Source: Cellvibrionales bacterium UBA1963 (GTDB lineage Bacteria; Pseudomonadota; Gammaproteobacteria; Pseudomonadales; UBA7434). From it: a stretch of 42,658 nucleotides of DNA. The notes beneath the pieces are model-generated. The model made no database searches and had not been told where the DNA came from. It worked only from the letters and a program-made list of their open reading frames with translations. Below are positions 1 through 8,639 of the stretch, piece by piece. Both the position numbers and the translations under genes were made by a program. Every line of letters starts with the position of its first letter. The first letter of the stretch is position 1. The stretch spans positions 1 through 42,658 of the forward strand of contig DDED01000214.1 in the NCBI GenBank assembly GCA_002336035.1. The letters run 5' to 3'.

Positions 1-1196
1 GCACCAAAGATAGTAATGGCCTGGAAAGTGATAATCATACCGGTTACCGTGCCTAACAAACCTAATAATGGCGCCACTGCTGCAATAATCTTTAACAACG
101 TGAGTGAATTCTCAAGTGCGGGAATCTCTTTAAGTACCGCTTCGTTAAGTTTAAGCTCGAGCGTCTCGGTATCAGTCGAAGCATTTTCATCAGCAACAGA
201 CAAGACTCTGCCAAGCGGATTTGAAGTGCTGGCCGTCGATGACTTAAGCTGCGCATTTACTTTAGTGCCAACCAACGTTAACACCACAAAACGCCATACA
301 GCTATCAGCATTGCAACAACACCAACCGTAGTGATCACGTAACCAACTTGCTTACCTTGATGCCACCGCTCAACTAATGTCGGTGTGTCGATAAATGCCG
401 CCAATAAACTGCCGCCCGTTGGACCCGTCGGATCGATGCCGAAACGGCCATAACCTTCGCTGGCGTTGGCCAAGTCGTTAGCCCAACCGACAAAAGAGCT
501 GGCTGGCTGTCGTGGCAAAATTGACAGCGAATCACCCGAATATTTTAGGTACTGTCCATCATTGGTCACGATGTTAAATGAACCCACACGAGTGACTTCC
601 GTCTCTATATCATCTCCAGCAGGCGTTGCAACTGTCGCAGAATATTGAACAATGCGACCAGATTCAATGATCTCACGCTGCATTTCAAACCAAACTCGCT
701 CAATTTCTTCAATTGTGGGTAAGGCGTCGCCTTTTAATTTTTCAATTAAATTGGTGAGAAACTCACCCCGATTAGGGTATTCACTGCTGACCAAAGATAT
801 GTTGAAGTTCTCACGCATATCGCCGGCAGTTGAATTGATATGGCCAAACAACTCATTCAATGAGCCCTTGGCTTCATTCAAAGCGGCCCGCTTAATAGTG
901 ATTTTTTCTTTATTTTCATCGAAGGTTTTTTCAAGTCGAGTTGAACGACGCTCTTCATCAGTGCGCGTTTTTTTCGCGTTCGACAATGCTTTTGCTTGGC
1001 TGGTCTTCTCGGCTAAAAAGCGCGCTTCACGGGTCTTGCTTTCTTTCGCTTCATTGATCTGACCCTGTTTTACAAAATTAAGTAACTCATCGAGAGACTT
1101 AGCACTTTCTTGAGCAACGCTTGGCATTGTGTGCAGTGATAATGCAACAGCGGCAGCAATCGGCAATCGTCTCAATTGTTGGATTATAGTTTTCAT
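1..1196 (-). CDS. MotA/TolQ/ExbB proton channel family protein with long periplasmic N-terminus (partial)
   Basis: ExbB-like subunit that would use the proton gradient to energise a TonB-dependent outer-membrane transport system. I translated it by hand from the ATG at 1196; it is open to the left edge, so the C-terminus is missing. Residues 1-28 form a signal peptide (basic start, Ala-rich core, ending SVA). Residues 30-115 are Lys/Glu/Ala-rich and look like a coiled coil. A periplasmic stretch follows to about 280, a membrane helix at about 285-308, and then the ExbB/TolQ core with APLLGLLGTVTGMI at about 373-386. The ATG overlaps the stop of the upstream DUF3450 gene (ATGA at 1193-1196), so the two are translationally coupled. 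In related genomes this pair is followed by a short ExbB, ExbD, TonB and a TPR protein; those would lie outside the window. Much longer than E. coli ExbB because of the N-terminal extension. Confidence 0.9.
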   Translation of the reverse strand, partial: MKTIIQQLRRLPIAAAVALSLHTMPSVAQESAKSLDELLNFVKQGQINEAKESKTREARFLAEKTSQAKALSNAKKTRTDEERRSTRLEKTFDENKEKITIKRAALNEAKGSLNELFGHINSTAGDMRENFNISLVSSEYPNRGEFLTNLIEKLKGDALPTIEEIERVWFEMQREIIESGRIVQYSATVATPAGDDIETEVTRVGSFNIVTNDGQYLKYSGDSLSILPRQPASSFVGWANDLANASEGYGRFGIDPTGPTGGSLLAAFIDTPTLVERWHQGKQVGYVITTVGVVAMLIAVWRFVVLTLVGTKVNAQLKSSTASTSNPLGRVLSVADENASTDTETLELKLNEAVLKEIPALENSLTLLKIIAAVAPLLGLLGTVTGMIITFQAITIFG

Positions 1197-2008
1197 TGAG
1201 CAGCCTCCGGCGCTGAAATGGGCAATTGCAGAATATCTTTTACTGCTTGATTGCGGGCAATACGAATACCTGTGTTTATGTAACCAGCCCAGTCTGACGC
1301 TTCTAAGGACTCCCATGTGCGGCTTTGGTTATCCCATCGACCGACTTCTTTTCCATCTTCTGTCTTATACAGCAAGGCAATTCGCCCCACCCGAAACATA
1401 TCAACTTTACGTTCGCTGCCATCACCATTGAAATCAATCGCAGCGTCGTAAGCCTCAATTTTACGGCCATATTCATTTTCGATTTTATACGCCTCTAACA
1501 CTTGACGGAAATTTTCAGCGACGGTCTGATTAGACTTATCGAGGTTGCCGCGCAAGCTATCTATGCGATTTTGTCGCTCTACTGCTAAGAAGGGCACATC
1601 TAAACCGATGAAGTTTTCTAACCCGTCAAGCATCTTAATCAACAGAGGCGTGATTTGACGCTGGATGACCGTGACCTGTGACATAGCCAGATCAATTTCA
1701 GCAATACGATCAAGCTGGTTTTGAATGCGAGCTTCAAGTTGGGCATTGTAGACCCTTAGACCCTCAATCTCTTTATTCACCTGTTTATAATTTTGCAGTA
1801 AGCCATCAGTCTGATCAGCAATACCGTCAATCTTGATCTGAGATTTTTGGGCTGCCGCCGCTTTGTTCTGACCAACTTTGAGAACATCATCAAGCTGATC
1901 GGCACTAACCGGAGCCGTCAAGAGACAAACTGAGGAACCAACGAGCATTCCAATTTTCGCAACCCTGAAATAGGCGCGTTTGATAGAATAAAGTGTAGTA
2001 ATAGCCAT
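1193..2008 (-). CDS. DUF3450 domain-containing periplasmic protein
   Basis: Member of the DUF3450 family, which usually precedes a MotA/TolQ/ExbB gene in TonB-type transport operons; the molecular role is not established. About 271 residues from the ATG at 2008. The start gives a plausible signal peptide (Arg/Lys-rich first 18 residues, core IGMLVGSSVCLL, cleavage after APVSA at about residue 36). The mature part is Gln/Glu/Lys-rich and predicted coiled coil (about residues 45-110), fitting a periplasmic scaffold. A longer frame opens at 2086 (297 residues), but it puts 26 extra residues before the signal peptide. A GGAAG element lies 10 bases before 2008, supporting the shorter start. Overlaps the next gene by 4 bases. 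Confidence 0.85.
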   Translation of the reverse strand: MAITTLYSIKRAYFRVAKIGMLVGSSVCLLTAPVSADQLDDVLKVGQNKAAAAQKSQIKIDGIADQTDGLLQNYKQVNKEIEGLRVYNAQLEARIQNQLDRIAEIDLAMSQVTVIQRQITPLLIKMLDGLENFIGLDVPFLAVERQNRIDSLRGNLDKSNQTVAENFRQVLEAYKIENEYGRKIEAYDAAIDFNGDGSERKVDMFRVGRIALLYKTEDGKEVGRWDNQSRTWESLEASDWAGYINTGIRIARNQAVKDILQLPISAPEAAQ

Positions 2009-2387
2009 GGGATTCGTACTTCCGAATGTGTGAACAAGTTTATTAAAAGTCTCAGTATCTTTCATGTGGAAACTACTTTGTATCAAACCATCATCTGCAG
2101 ATGAAACAGTTTGATTTAAAACCTATTTTCGCCAAAAATGTGATCATTAGCGAAAAAAGTATGTGGCGCGCATTTTAATAATATATCGCTAGTTCGTGCA
2201 ATGTAATTCAGTTAATTAAGCGTTAAAACTTGAACATTATTGACCTAGATTCCTATTTTTCGATCAATCTTGTTGAGTTGCACAATAATGATTCAGCCAA
2301 TTTGCCTCAATAAAGTCCAATTTCGTCAACCAAAGCCCAAAAAGCCCTACTAACTGACTACTTTATAACCGCTTTTGGCCCTGCACA
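2009..2387 (-). promoter_or_regulatory. Control region of the DUF3450/ExbB operon
   Basis: No gene seen here. On the minus strand a sigma-70-like promoter is readable: TTGCAC (2201-2196), 18 bases, TAAAAT (2177-2172), giving a leader of about 160 bases before the start at 2008. Inside that leader is a long imperfect dyad at 2082-2115 built on a perfect 14-base palindrome (2091-2104). No clear intrinsic terminator for thyA is visible at its 3' side. Confidence 0.45.
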
Positions 2388-3182
2388 CTAAACGGCTATA
2401 GGCGCAGCAATGTGAGGATGATGCTGATAGTCCTCTAAAACAAAGTCATCATAGCAAAATGTAAATAAATCTTTAACCTCGGGGTTTATCGCCATTATAG
2501 GCATCGCCATAGGCTGACGCTGCAATTGAAGATCAACTTGCTCAAGATGATTCGCGTAAAGGTGAGCATCACCAAACGTATGAACGAAATCACCGACCTC
2601 TAGCTCAAGTACTTGCGCCAACATCATCGTTAATAACGCGTATGAAGCAATATTAAAAGGCACGCCTAAGAAAATATCAGCACTGCGCTGATAAAGTTGG
2701 CAAGAAAGCTTCCCTTGCGCCACATAAAATTGAAACATAGTGTGGCAAGGCGGCAACGCCATGTCTTCAATGCAGTCAACGTTCCAGGCCGAGACAATGT
2801 GTCTTCGCGAGTCAGGATCAGCCCTCAAGCGAGCAATTAACCGTTCAATTTGGTCGATATGTTGGCCGCTTGCCGTAGGCCAAGATCGCCACTGGTAGCC
2901 ATAAACCGGGCCCAAATCACCCTGCTCGTCGGCCCACTCATCCCAAATCGATACGCCGTGTTGCTTTAAGTAGGCAATATTGGTCTCACCAGATAAAAAC
3001 CACAACAACTCATGAATAATCGATTTTAAATGCAGCTTTTTCGTTGTCACGGCTGGGAAGCCCTGCGCCAAATCAAATCGCATTTGATACCCAAAAACAC
3101 TGTAAGTGCCGACATTGGTTCGGTCGTGCTTGTAAACGCCATTTTCGCGCACGTGACGCATCAAATCGAGATATTGCTGCAT
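2388..3182 (-). CDS. thyA: Thymidylate synthase
   Basis: Cytoplasmic enzyme that methylates dUMP to dTMP using methylene-tetrahydrofolate, the de novo source of thymidylate. It has 264 residues, exactly the E. coli ThyA length. The catalytic cysteine is Cys146 in ALPPCHTMFQFYV. The folate/dUMP motifs DRTNVGTYSVFG near the N-terminus and QRSADIFLGVPFNIASYA are present, and the C-terminus ends IAAPIAV as usual for the family, where the last residues close over the active site. An AAGG element sits 6 bases before the ATG. The gene follows lgt by 14 bases and is the last of the rppH-ptsP-TSUP-lgt-thyA run. Confidence 0.98.
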   Translation of the reverse strand: MQQYLDLMRHVRENGVYKHDRTNVGTYSVFGYQMRFDLAQGFPAVTTKKLHLKSIIHELLWFLSGETNIAYLKQHGVSIWDEWADEQGDLGPVYGYQWRSWPTASGQHIDQIERLIARLRADPDSRRHIVSAWNVDCIEDMALPPCHTMFQFYVAQGKLSCQLYQRSADIFLGVPFNIASYALLTMMLAQVLELEVGDFVHTFGDAHLYANHLEQVDLQLQRQPMAMPIMAINPEVKDLFTFCYDDFVLEDYQHHPHIAAPIAV

Positions 3183-3196
3183 AATTAACCTTATCG

Positions 3197-4108
3197 CTAT
3201 TTTTTATTCTTTCGACCGCTTTGAGTATCATTACCGCTGTGCGATCGTATTTTGCCCTTTCGCTGGCGCTTAGCCCGCCCCTTTACTTTTGATTCAGTCT
3301 TGATGGCCACAGCTGAATATAACGAGCCTTGTCGACGAAACTGTGCATAACTGAATATTAACATAGCTGCACCAATGATGATCATCGGTAATGATAAAAG
3401 CTGGCCTCTTGTCATCCAATCCAGCACCAAGGTGGCGTCAGGTTCCCGGACAAATTCGACCGCATAACGCGCAAAACCATAAGCAAGAAGAAATAAGCCA
3501 CTCACAGCCCACAACGGCCGTCGTTGCTGACTAAAACCATAAACCACGAAAAACACCACCACGCCTTCTAAAAAACATTGGTAGAGTTGCGATGGGTGTC
3601 TTGCTAAAGCGCTAGGGTCAGAAGGAAAAACCATCGCCCAAGGCAGGTCCGTGGCTCGACCGTATAGCTCACCGTTAATAAAGTTAGCCAAGCGCCCCAA
3701 GCCAAGACCAATAGGCGCAATGGGAGCTACAAAGTCGCAAACCGCCGCCAGGGATTGGCCTAGCTTTTTTGCGTAGAGAAACAAGGCAAAGATAACGCCC
3801 AATAGGCCGCCATGGAACGCCATTCCCCCTTCCCAAATACGGAACAGCCACAGTGGGTCAACCAGAAAGTGGTCAAAACCATAAAAAAACACGTAGCCCA
3901 CTCGGCCGCCTAAAACGGCACCGACTGCGCCATAAAACACCAAATCTTCCACCTGATCGGCATGCAGAGGTGACCAGGGTTGCTTGCTGCGATGCCGACC
4001 CAAAAAGTAAGCCGCAATAAAACCCATTAAATACATCATCCCATACCAGCGCAAACTGACGGGGCCGATCGTCACAATGATGGGGTCAATAGATGGGTAA
4101 GGGAGCAT
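3197..4108 (-). CDS. lgt: Prolipoprotein diacylglyceryl transferase
   Basis: Inner-membrane enzyme that transfers diacylglycerol from phosphatidylglycerol to the lipobox cysteine of prolipoproteins, the first step of lipoprotein maturation. It has 303 residues (E. coli 291). His99 in FHGGLLG and the signature GRLANFINGELYGR (138-151, with Arg139 and Asn142) are present, within about seven hydrophobic segments. The C-terminal 35 residues (about 268-303) form an unusually long Lys/Arg-rich cytoplasmic tail beyond the conserved core. It lies between the TSUP gene (30 bases upstream) and thyA (14 bases downstream), an old and widely conserved pairing. Confidence 0.97.
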   Translation of the reverse strand: MLPYPSIDPIIVTIGPVSLRWYGMMYLMGFIAAYFLGRHRSKQPWSPLHADQVEDLVFYGAVGAVLGGRVGYVFFYGFDHFLVDPLWLFRIWEGGMAFHGGLLGVIFALFLYAKKLGQSLAAVCDFVAPIAPIGLGLGRLANFINGELYGRATDLPWAMVFPSDPSALARHPSQLYQCFLEGVVVFFVVYGFSQQRRPLWAVSGLFLLAYGFARYAVEFVREPDATLVLDWMTRGQLLSLPMIIIGAAMLIFSYAQFRRQGSLYSAVAIKTESKVKGRAKRQRKGKIRSHSGNDTQSGRKNKK

Positions 4109-4138
4109 AAATTATCTCAATCAAATTCTAAACGTATT

Positions 4139-4927
4139 CTAGCGACTGAGCAGCAGCTGAATTGCGATAAAAAGAAGTAACACGGCAAATAATCGTTTTA
4201 AATGGCGCTCTGATAAATGGGTTGACAGCGCCGCCCCCCACCTAGCAAACGGCATACTCAACAAGGCGATACCAAAAAAAGCAGGCCAATAAATATAGCC
4301 CGTGGTCAATGCTGGCAAAAGCTCGGCCGATGCGCCATGCCAACCATACGTCAAGGCACCAAAAAAAGCGATTGGCATACCGCAGGCGCCAGAGGTCGCT
4401 ACCGCCGCATGCATAGACTCCCGGCAGGCCGTCAAGGTCGGCACCGTTAAGGTCCCGCCACCAATGCCAAAAAAGGCGCTTAAACTGCCAATAACACCAC
4501 CAAACAATGCCAGCACTGCCCGAGAAGGCAAACCAAAGGCGGCCTTAGGCTGCGCACCGCTAAAAAGTTGAGCCGCCGCCACGAGTAAAAAAATGCCAAC
4601 GAGTAACTGTAAATCGTCACCGCTGATGCCGGCAGCAACCGTCGAGCCCAACACCACACCGACCATCAACCCAGGAGCCATGGCTTTCACTACGGGCCAA
4701 TTAACATTGCCCAACTTATGATGCGCAAACACTGAACTGGTAGAAGTGATGACAATGGTTGCAAATGAGGTGCCAATCGCTAAGTGCACAATGCTCGCTG
4801 CAGGAAAGCCCTGCAAAGTAAACATAAAAATCAAAATAGGCACAATAATAGCGCCACCACCGACCCCAAACAGACCCGCCAATAAGCCGGCAACGGCTCC
4901 GATAATGGGGTACAGAAACACACTCAT
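4139..4927 (-). CDS. TSUP (TauE/SafE) family membrane protein
   Basis: Probable inner-membrane permease of the TauE/SafE family; members export or import sulfite, sulfonates or small organosulfur/organic anions, and the substrate here cannot be read from sequence. 262 residues with about eight hydrophobic segments. The two family half-repeats are visible: GLFGVGGGAIIVPIL near the N-terminus and SAFFGIGGGTLTVPTL in the middle, each with the Gly-rich turn followed by a Pro. The ATG overlaps the ptsP stop (ATGA, 4924-4927), so it is translationally coupled to ptsP. I recall the same position between ptsP and lgt in Pseudomonas, which makes this a conserved neighbour and not an insertion. Confidence 0.92.
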   Translation of the reverse strand: MSVFLYPIIGAVAGLLAGLFGVGGGAIIVPILIFMFTLQGFPAASIVHLAIGTSFATIVITSTSSVFAHHKLGNVNWPVVKAMAPGLMVGVVLGSTVAAGISGDDLQLLVGIFLLVAAAQLFSGAQPKAAFGLPSRAVLALFGGVIGSLSAFFGIGGGTLTVPTLTACRESMHAAVATSGACGMPIAFFGALTYGWHGASAELLPALTTGYIYWPAFFGIALLSMPFARWGAALSTHLSERHLKRLFAVLLLFIAIQLLLSR

Positions 4928-7209
4928 GAATTTAAGTGGCGTCGCTTAATTCGCTCACTGAACAAACGGCTGATACCCTTGGCCTCTAATAACTCCTCGA
5001 CAGCGGCGTGAATATCGGCAATATCGTATAAATTCAACACTTTGGTCAATAATGCCTGTGCCTCGACCTGACTCACACCGCGCAACACAGACTTAACTTT
5101 TGGCAAACTGGTGGCGCTCATCGAAAGGGAGTCATAACCCATCGCCATCAATAAAATAGCTGCGCCCGGATCACCGGCCAACTCACCACAGATACTGACT
5201 TGCTTGCCCGCTTGAATGCCGGCTTTAGCAATCTGCGACAGAGCCTGTAAAACAGCTGGATGATAAGCATCGTAAAGCTCGGCAACGCTTGGGTTATTTC
5301 GATCGACGGCTAAGATGTATTGAGTTAAATCGTTACTGCCTACAGACAAAAAGTCGACTCGCTCAGCCAGTTGTCCAGCAAGATACACGGCCGCTGGCAC
5401 TTCGACCATGACACCTATCGGCGGAAACTCGACATCTATGCCCTCTTCGATCAGTTCAGCATGCGCCCTGCGAAGCAGTGACAGCGCCTCGTCTAACTCG
5501 TTTAAGTAACTTATCATTGGTAACATAATACGTAAGTTATTTAGACCAAGGCTGGCCTTCATCATCGCACGGACCTGGGAGAGAAAAATCTCTGGATGGT
5601 CAAGCGTTACGCGAATACCACGCCACCCTAAAAACGGGTTATCTTCTTCGATAGGAAAATACGAGAGCGATTTATCACCGCCAATATCCAGTGTGCGCAT
5701 AGTAACAGGGCTTGGCGCAAAGGCCTCTAACTGCAAGCGATAGAGCGTGCGTTGCTCTTCTTCGCTGGGGAAGCGGTCCTGCATGATAAACGGCACTTCG
5801 GTACGATAGAGACCAACCCCTTCAGCGCCACGATCAAGCGATCGCGCCACATCAGAGGCCAAACCAGTATTAACCCACAGCGAAATACGGTGGCCGTCAG
5901 TGGTGATGCAGCTTTGGTCTTTTAATGCCTCCAAGCCCCGCGACACTAACCGCTCTTCAGCGACGATGTCCTCATAGCTGGCCAATAACTCAGCTGTCGG
6001 ATTAAAATAAACAATCCCTGCGTAGCCATCGACAATAAGCTCGCTATTTTCTACCTGAGTAAAGGGAATATCGACAGCGCCCATTACGGTTGGAATGCCC
6101 ATGCCTCTCGCCAAAATAGCCACATGTGAATTACGAGAACCTCGCAGCGAAACCAAGCCGGCTAATTTTTTTCGCGGCAACTCACCGAGCATCGAGGCAG
6201 TTAATTCATCGCCAATCAAAATCGCATTATCAGGATAAGCAATGGGCTCTTGAGTCGCTTGCTGCAAATATTCTAACAATCGGCGACCAAGGTCTTTAAC
6301 GTCGACGGCCCGCTCTTTTAAGTAAGGGTTATCCATTTGCTCAAAGGCCTGCAAGTGAGCAAGTATAATTTTTGCTACGGCACCTTGAGCCCACTCCCCA
6401 TCTTCAATCAATTGCTCAATTTCGCGAGGCAAAGCCGGTGCATCAAGCATTTTAGAATACACGTCAAACAAGGCTAATTCCTGTGGTGGCAAACGGTCAG
6501 CCAGTTGAACGCTTAACTGAGCAATGTCATCACGCACTCTTGCGACACAGGCCCGAAAGAACACTAACTCTTCATAAACATCTTTGCTTTTGCGTCGCGG
6601 TACCGCATAAAGATCGGCGGGAGGCGACAACACCACGGCCTGACCAATGGCGACCCCTGACGAGCCTGGAACCCCATGGAATTCGGCATTAACGGCCTTG
6701 GCATCGGCCCGCAAATCGACTAATCCCGTTACCTGCGCATGGGCAATTAAGCCCGCTAACTGAGCCGAAACGGTAACCAAAAAAGCCTCTTCGCTTTCAT
6801 CAAATCGCCGCTTTTGAATTTGCTGAACAATGAGCACACCCAAAACAATTCGGTGATGGATAATAGGCACACCAAGAAAAGAACTAAAAGGGTCTTCGCC
6901 GATCTCAGCCAAGTATTCGAAATGGGGGTGCGCCTGCGCATCGCTGGTATTGACCGGCTCTTCTCGAACCGCGACCTGCCCAACAAGGCCTTGGCCCAAA
7001 GCCAAGCTAAGCTCACCAAGCACCGATTTATTTAAGCCCTCAGTTGCACGAAACACCAACCGCTGTTGCTTGTCCGCCAAATAAACGGTACAGACCTCAG
7101 TCACCATGACTGCTTTGACATTGGTGACAATAATATCAAGCGCCGACTGCAAATCAGGCGCAGCATTGACCTTTTGAACAATGTAACTCAGTGACTGAAG
7201 AATATTCAT
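4924..7209 (-). CDS. ptsP: Phosphoenolpyruvate-protein phosphotransferase PtsP (EI-Ntr)
   Basis: First enzyme of the nitrogen-related phosphotransferase system: takes phosphate from PEP and passes it to NPr, feeding a regulatory chain. 761 residues. An N-terminal GAF sensor domain spans about 1-165, then the PEP-utilising enzyme core: N-terminal EI domain about 175-325, the phosphohistidine loop LRGSRNSHVAILARGMGIP with His362, and the PEP-binding TIM barrel with GLYRTEVPF, the VGSNDLTQYILAVDRNN signature and the catalytic Cys in SICGELAGD. Length and domain order match PtsP and not PtsI, which lacks GAF. It starts 5 bases after the rppH stop and overlaps the TSUP gene by 4 bases. Confidence 0.97.
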   Translation of the reverse strand: MNILQSLSYIVQKVNAAPDLQSALDIIVTNVKAVMVTEVCTVYLADKQQRLVFRATEGLNKSVLGELSLALGQGLVGQVAVREEPVNTSDAQAHPHFEYLAEIGEDPFSSFLGVPIIHHRIVLGVLIVQQIQKRRFDESEEAFLVTVSAQLAGLIAHAQVTGLVDLRADAKAVNAEFHGVPGSSGVAIGQAVVLSPPADLYAVPRRKSKDVYEELVFFRACVARVRDDIAQLSVQLADRLPPQELALFDVYSKMLDAPALPREIEQLIEDGEWAQGAVAKIILAHLQAFEQMDNPYLKERAVDVKDLGRRLLEYLQQATQEPIAYPDNAILIGDELTASMLGELPRKKLAGLVSLRGSRNSHVAILARGMGIPTVMGAVDIPFTQVENSELIVDGYAGIVYFNPTAELLASYEDIVAEERLVSRGLEALKDQSCITTDGHRISLWVNTGLASDVARSLDRGAEGVGLYRTEVPFIMQDRFPSEEEQRTLYRLQLEAFAPSPVTMRTLDIGGDKSLSYFPIEEDNPFLGWRGIRVTLDHPEIFLSQVRAMMKASLGLNNLRIMLPMISYLNELDEALSLLRRAHAELIEEGIDVEFPPIGVMVEVPAAVYLAGQLAERVDFLSVGSNDLTQYILAVDRNNPSVAELYDAYHPAVLQALSQIAKAGIQAGKQVSICGELAGDPGAAILLMAMGYDSLSMSATSLPKVKSVLRGVSQVEAQALLTKVLNLYDIADIHAAVEELLEAKGISRLFSERIKRRHLNS

Positions 7210-7214
7210 AGGCG

Positions 7215-7724
7215 CTACTTAGTCGCCAAGGAGCGAACATATTGAGTCACTTTTTGAGCATGTATGCTCGACAACTCTTTTAACATGCGCTGATAAACGT
7301 CGCGTTTAAAATCAATAATTTGGTTGAGTGGATACCAGTAACTGACCCACTGCCAGCGATCAAATTCAGGGGCGTCGCTGCCATCGAGCTGAATCTCAGA
7401 ATCGTCTGAGACTAAACGCAGTAAGTACCACTTTTGCTTTTGGCCAATACACACTTGGCCCTGTGTGGGCCGAACCATTTTCTTAGGTAACCGGTATCTC
7501 AGCCAATCACGAGTCATGCCCCACACCTCAACCTGCTCAGGCTTTAAGCCGGTCTCTTCTTCGAGTTCTCGGTACATTGCCTGCTGCTGAGTCTCACCCT
7601 CTTGCATGCCACCCTGAGGAAACTGCCATCCACCTTGACGAACGCGCTTAGCCCAAAGCACATCACCTTTTCCATTGGCAATCACAATGCCAATATTCAG
7701 TCGATATCCGTCCGCATCTAACAA
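7215..7724 (-). CDS. rppH: RNA pyrophosphohydrolase
   Basis: Nudix hydrolase that removes pyrophosphate from the 5' end of triphosphorylated mRNA, opening it to RNase E decay. 169 residues. A complete Nudix box occupies residues 38-60 (Gly38, Glu44, REL at 52-54, Glu56, Glu57, Gly59). The N-terminal pattern DADGYRLNIGIVI aligns with the E. coli start. The start codon is TTG at 7724, with AGGAGAG ending 8 bases before it; no ATG lies at that point, and the next would lose conserved residues. First gene of the five-gene minus-strand run. Confidence 0.96.
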   Translation of the reverse strand: MLDADGYRLNIGIVIANGKGDVLWAKRVRQGGWQFPQGGMQEGETQQQAMYRELEEETGLKPEQVEVWGMTRDWLRYRLPKKMVRPTQGQVCIGQKQKWYLLRLVSDDSEIQLDGSDAPEFDRWQWVSYWYPLNQIIDFKRDVYQRMLKELSSIHAQKVTQYVRSLATK

Positions 7725-7753
7725 TTGCTTAACTCTCCTGTATTTTTGTTGGT

Positions 7754-7781
7754 ACTATAACACATAGCAATATTGGGTCAC
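7754..7781 (-). promoter_or_regulatory. Predicted sigma-70 promoter of rppH-ptsP-TSUP-lgt-thyA
   Basis: GTGACC (7781-7776), 16 bases, TATAGT (7759-7754) on the minus strand, about 30 bases before the TTG start of rppH. Four of six and five of six bases match the consensus hexamers. No other good promoter is needed for the run, whose gaps are -4 to 30 bases. Confidence 0.5.
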
Positions 7782-7958
7782 GGCAGAAGCCTTGTAAATA
7801 AGCGATTTGTCGGTTTGATCGAACAATTTATCATCGCACTTATTGCCGGTACTTGGTCTCAGCGTTGAATGCCGATAAACTGGTTCTTTTTTTATCAGAC
7901 TCATCGCAATGATAAACGTTGCAGCAAAACTGATTTTTTATTGCCTCAAGGAATGATT

Positions 7959-8639
7959 ATGTCAAACTCAGCCTCAACGTTGGCAATTTTTGATCTTGAT
8001 AATACGTTATTGGCTGGCGACAGCGACCATGCTTGGGGGGAGTTCCTCTGTGCTAATGGCCATGTCGATGCACAAAAGCACCAGCAGATAAACGACCAGT
8101 TTTACCAGGCCTATTGCACCGGCGGCCTAGATATCGATGCGTATCTGCAATTTGCATTAGCCGCTATAGCAGGAAAAACACCGGCACAACTATCGCCGTT
8201 ACACGACCAATTCATGCGCCAATGCATTGAACCCATGCGACTTAAACAGGCCGATGCATTGTTGCAACAGCATCGTGAGAAAGGCGACTTTTTACTCATT
8301 ATCACCGCCACTAATGACTTTATTACCCGACCCATTGCTCAAGCACTCGGTGTTGATGACTTAATCGCATCCGAAGCTGAGATTATAGACGGCGTTTACA
8401 CTGGTAAACCAACCGGCACACCTAGCTTTCAAGCAGGCAAGGTTGAGCGGCTAAACGGCTGGTTAACTGGCCATAACTTCTTACTCGAAGAGACCTATTT
8501 TTACAGTGACTCACACAACGACCTCCCTTTATTATCGGCAGTTGGTCATCCAGTTGTTGTCGATGGCGATGAAAAATTACACCAACATGCCCTGAAAATG
8601 GGCTGGCCAAATATTAGCCTCAGGGATAAAAGCGTTTAA
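7959..8639 (+). CDS. HAD-IB family hydrolase (SerB-like phosphatase)
   Basis: Haloacid-dehalogenase-type phosphatase of subfamily IB, related to phosphoserine phosphatase; the natural substrate is unknown. About 226 residues from the ATG at 7959, which has AAGGAA five bases upstream. A longer frame opens at 7869 but adds 30 residues that do not look conserved. Motif I is FDLDNTLLAGDSDHAW near the start (nucleophile Asp and the +2 Asp). Motif II is in LIITATNDF (Thr), and motif III/IV is YSDSHNDLPLL with the metal-binding Asp residues. Divergent from rppH; its stop overlaps the rlmI stop by 4 bases in convergent orientation. I recall a hydrolase in the same place beside rppH in Pseudomonas. 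Confidence 0.9.
   Translation: MSNSASTLAIFDLDNTLLAGDSDHAWGEFLCANGHVDAQKHQQINDQFYQAYCTGGLDIDAYLQFALAAIAGKTPAQLSPLHDQFMRQCIEPMRLKQADALLQQHREKGDFLLIITATNDFITRPIAQALGVDDLIASEAEIIDGVYTGKPTGTPSFQAGKVERLNGWLTGHNFLLEETYFYSDSHNDLPLLSAVGHPVVVDGDEKLHQHALKMGWPNISLRDKSV

Noticed and set aside
16..1062. Plus-strand ORFs of 108 and 136 codons over the left end
   Set aside because: They run antisense to the hand-translated ExbB-family gene, whose minus-strand translation gives recognisable family motifs; the plus-strand products are Ser/Ala-rich without motifs.
2087..2387. Fur box upstream of the DUF3450/ExbB operon
   Set aside because: The region is AT-rich but contains no stretch that fits the 19-base Fur consensus well.
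2364..2400. Inverted repeat at the end of thyA as a terminator
   Set aside because: The arms (TATAACCGCTT and AAACGGCTATA) have mismatches, the loop is long, and no U-run follows on the minus strand.
4139..4927. TSUP gene as a horizontally acquired insertion between ptsP and lgt
   Set aside because: The four-base overlap with ptsP and the same order remembered from Pseudomonas indicate an old conserved position.
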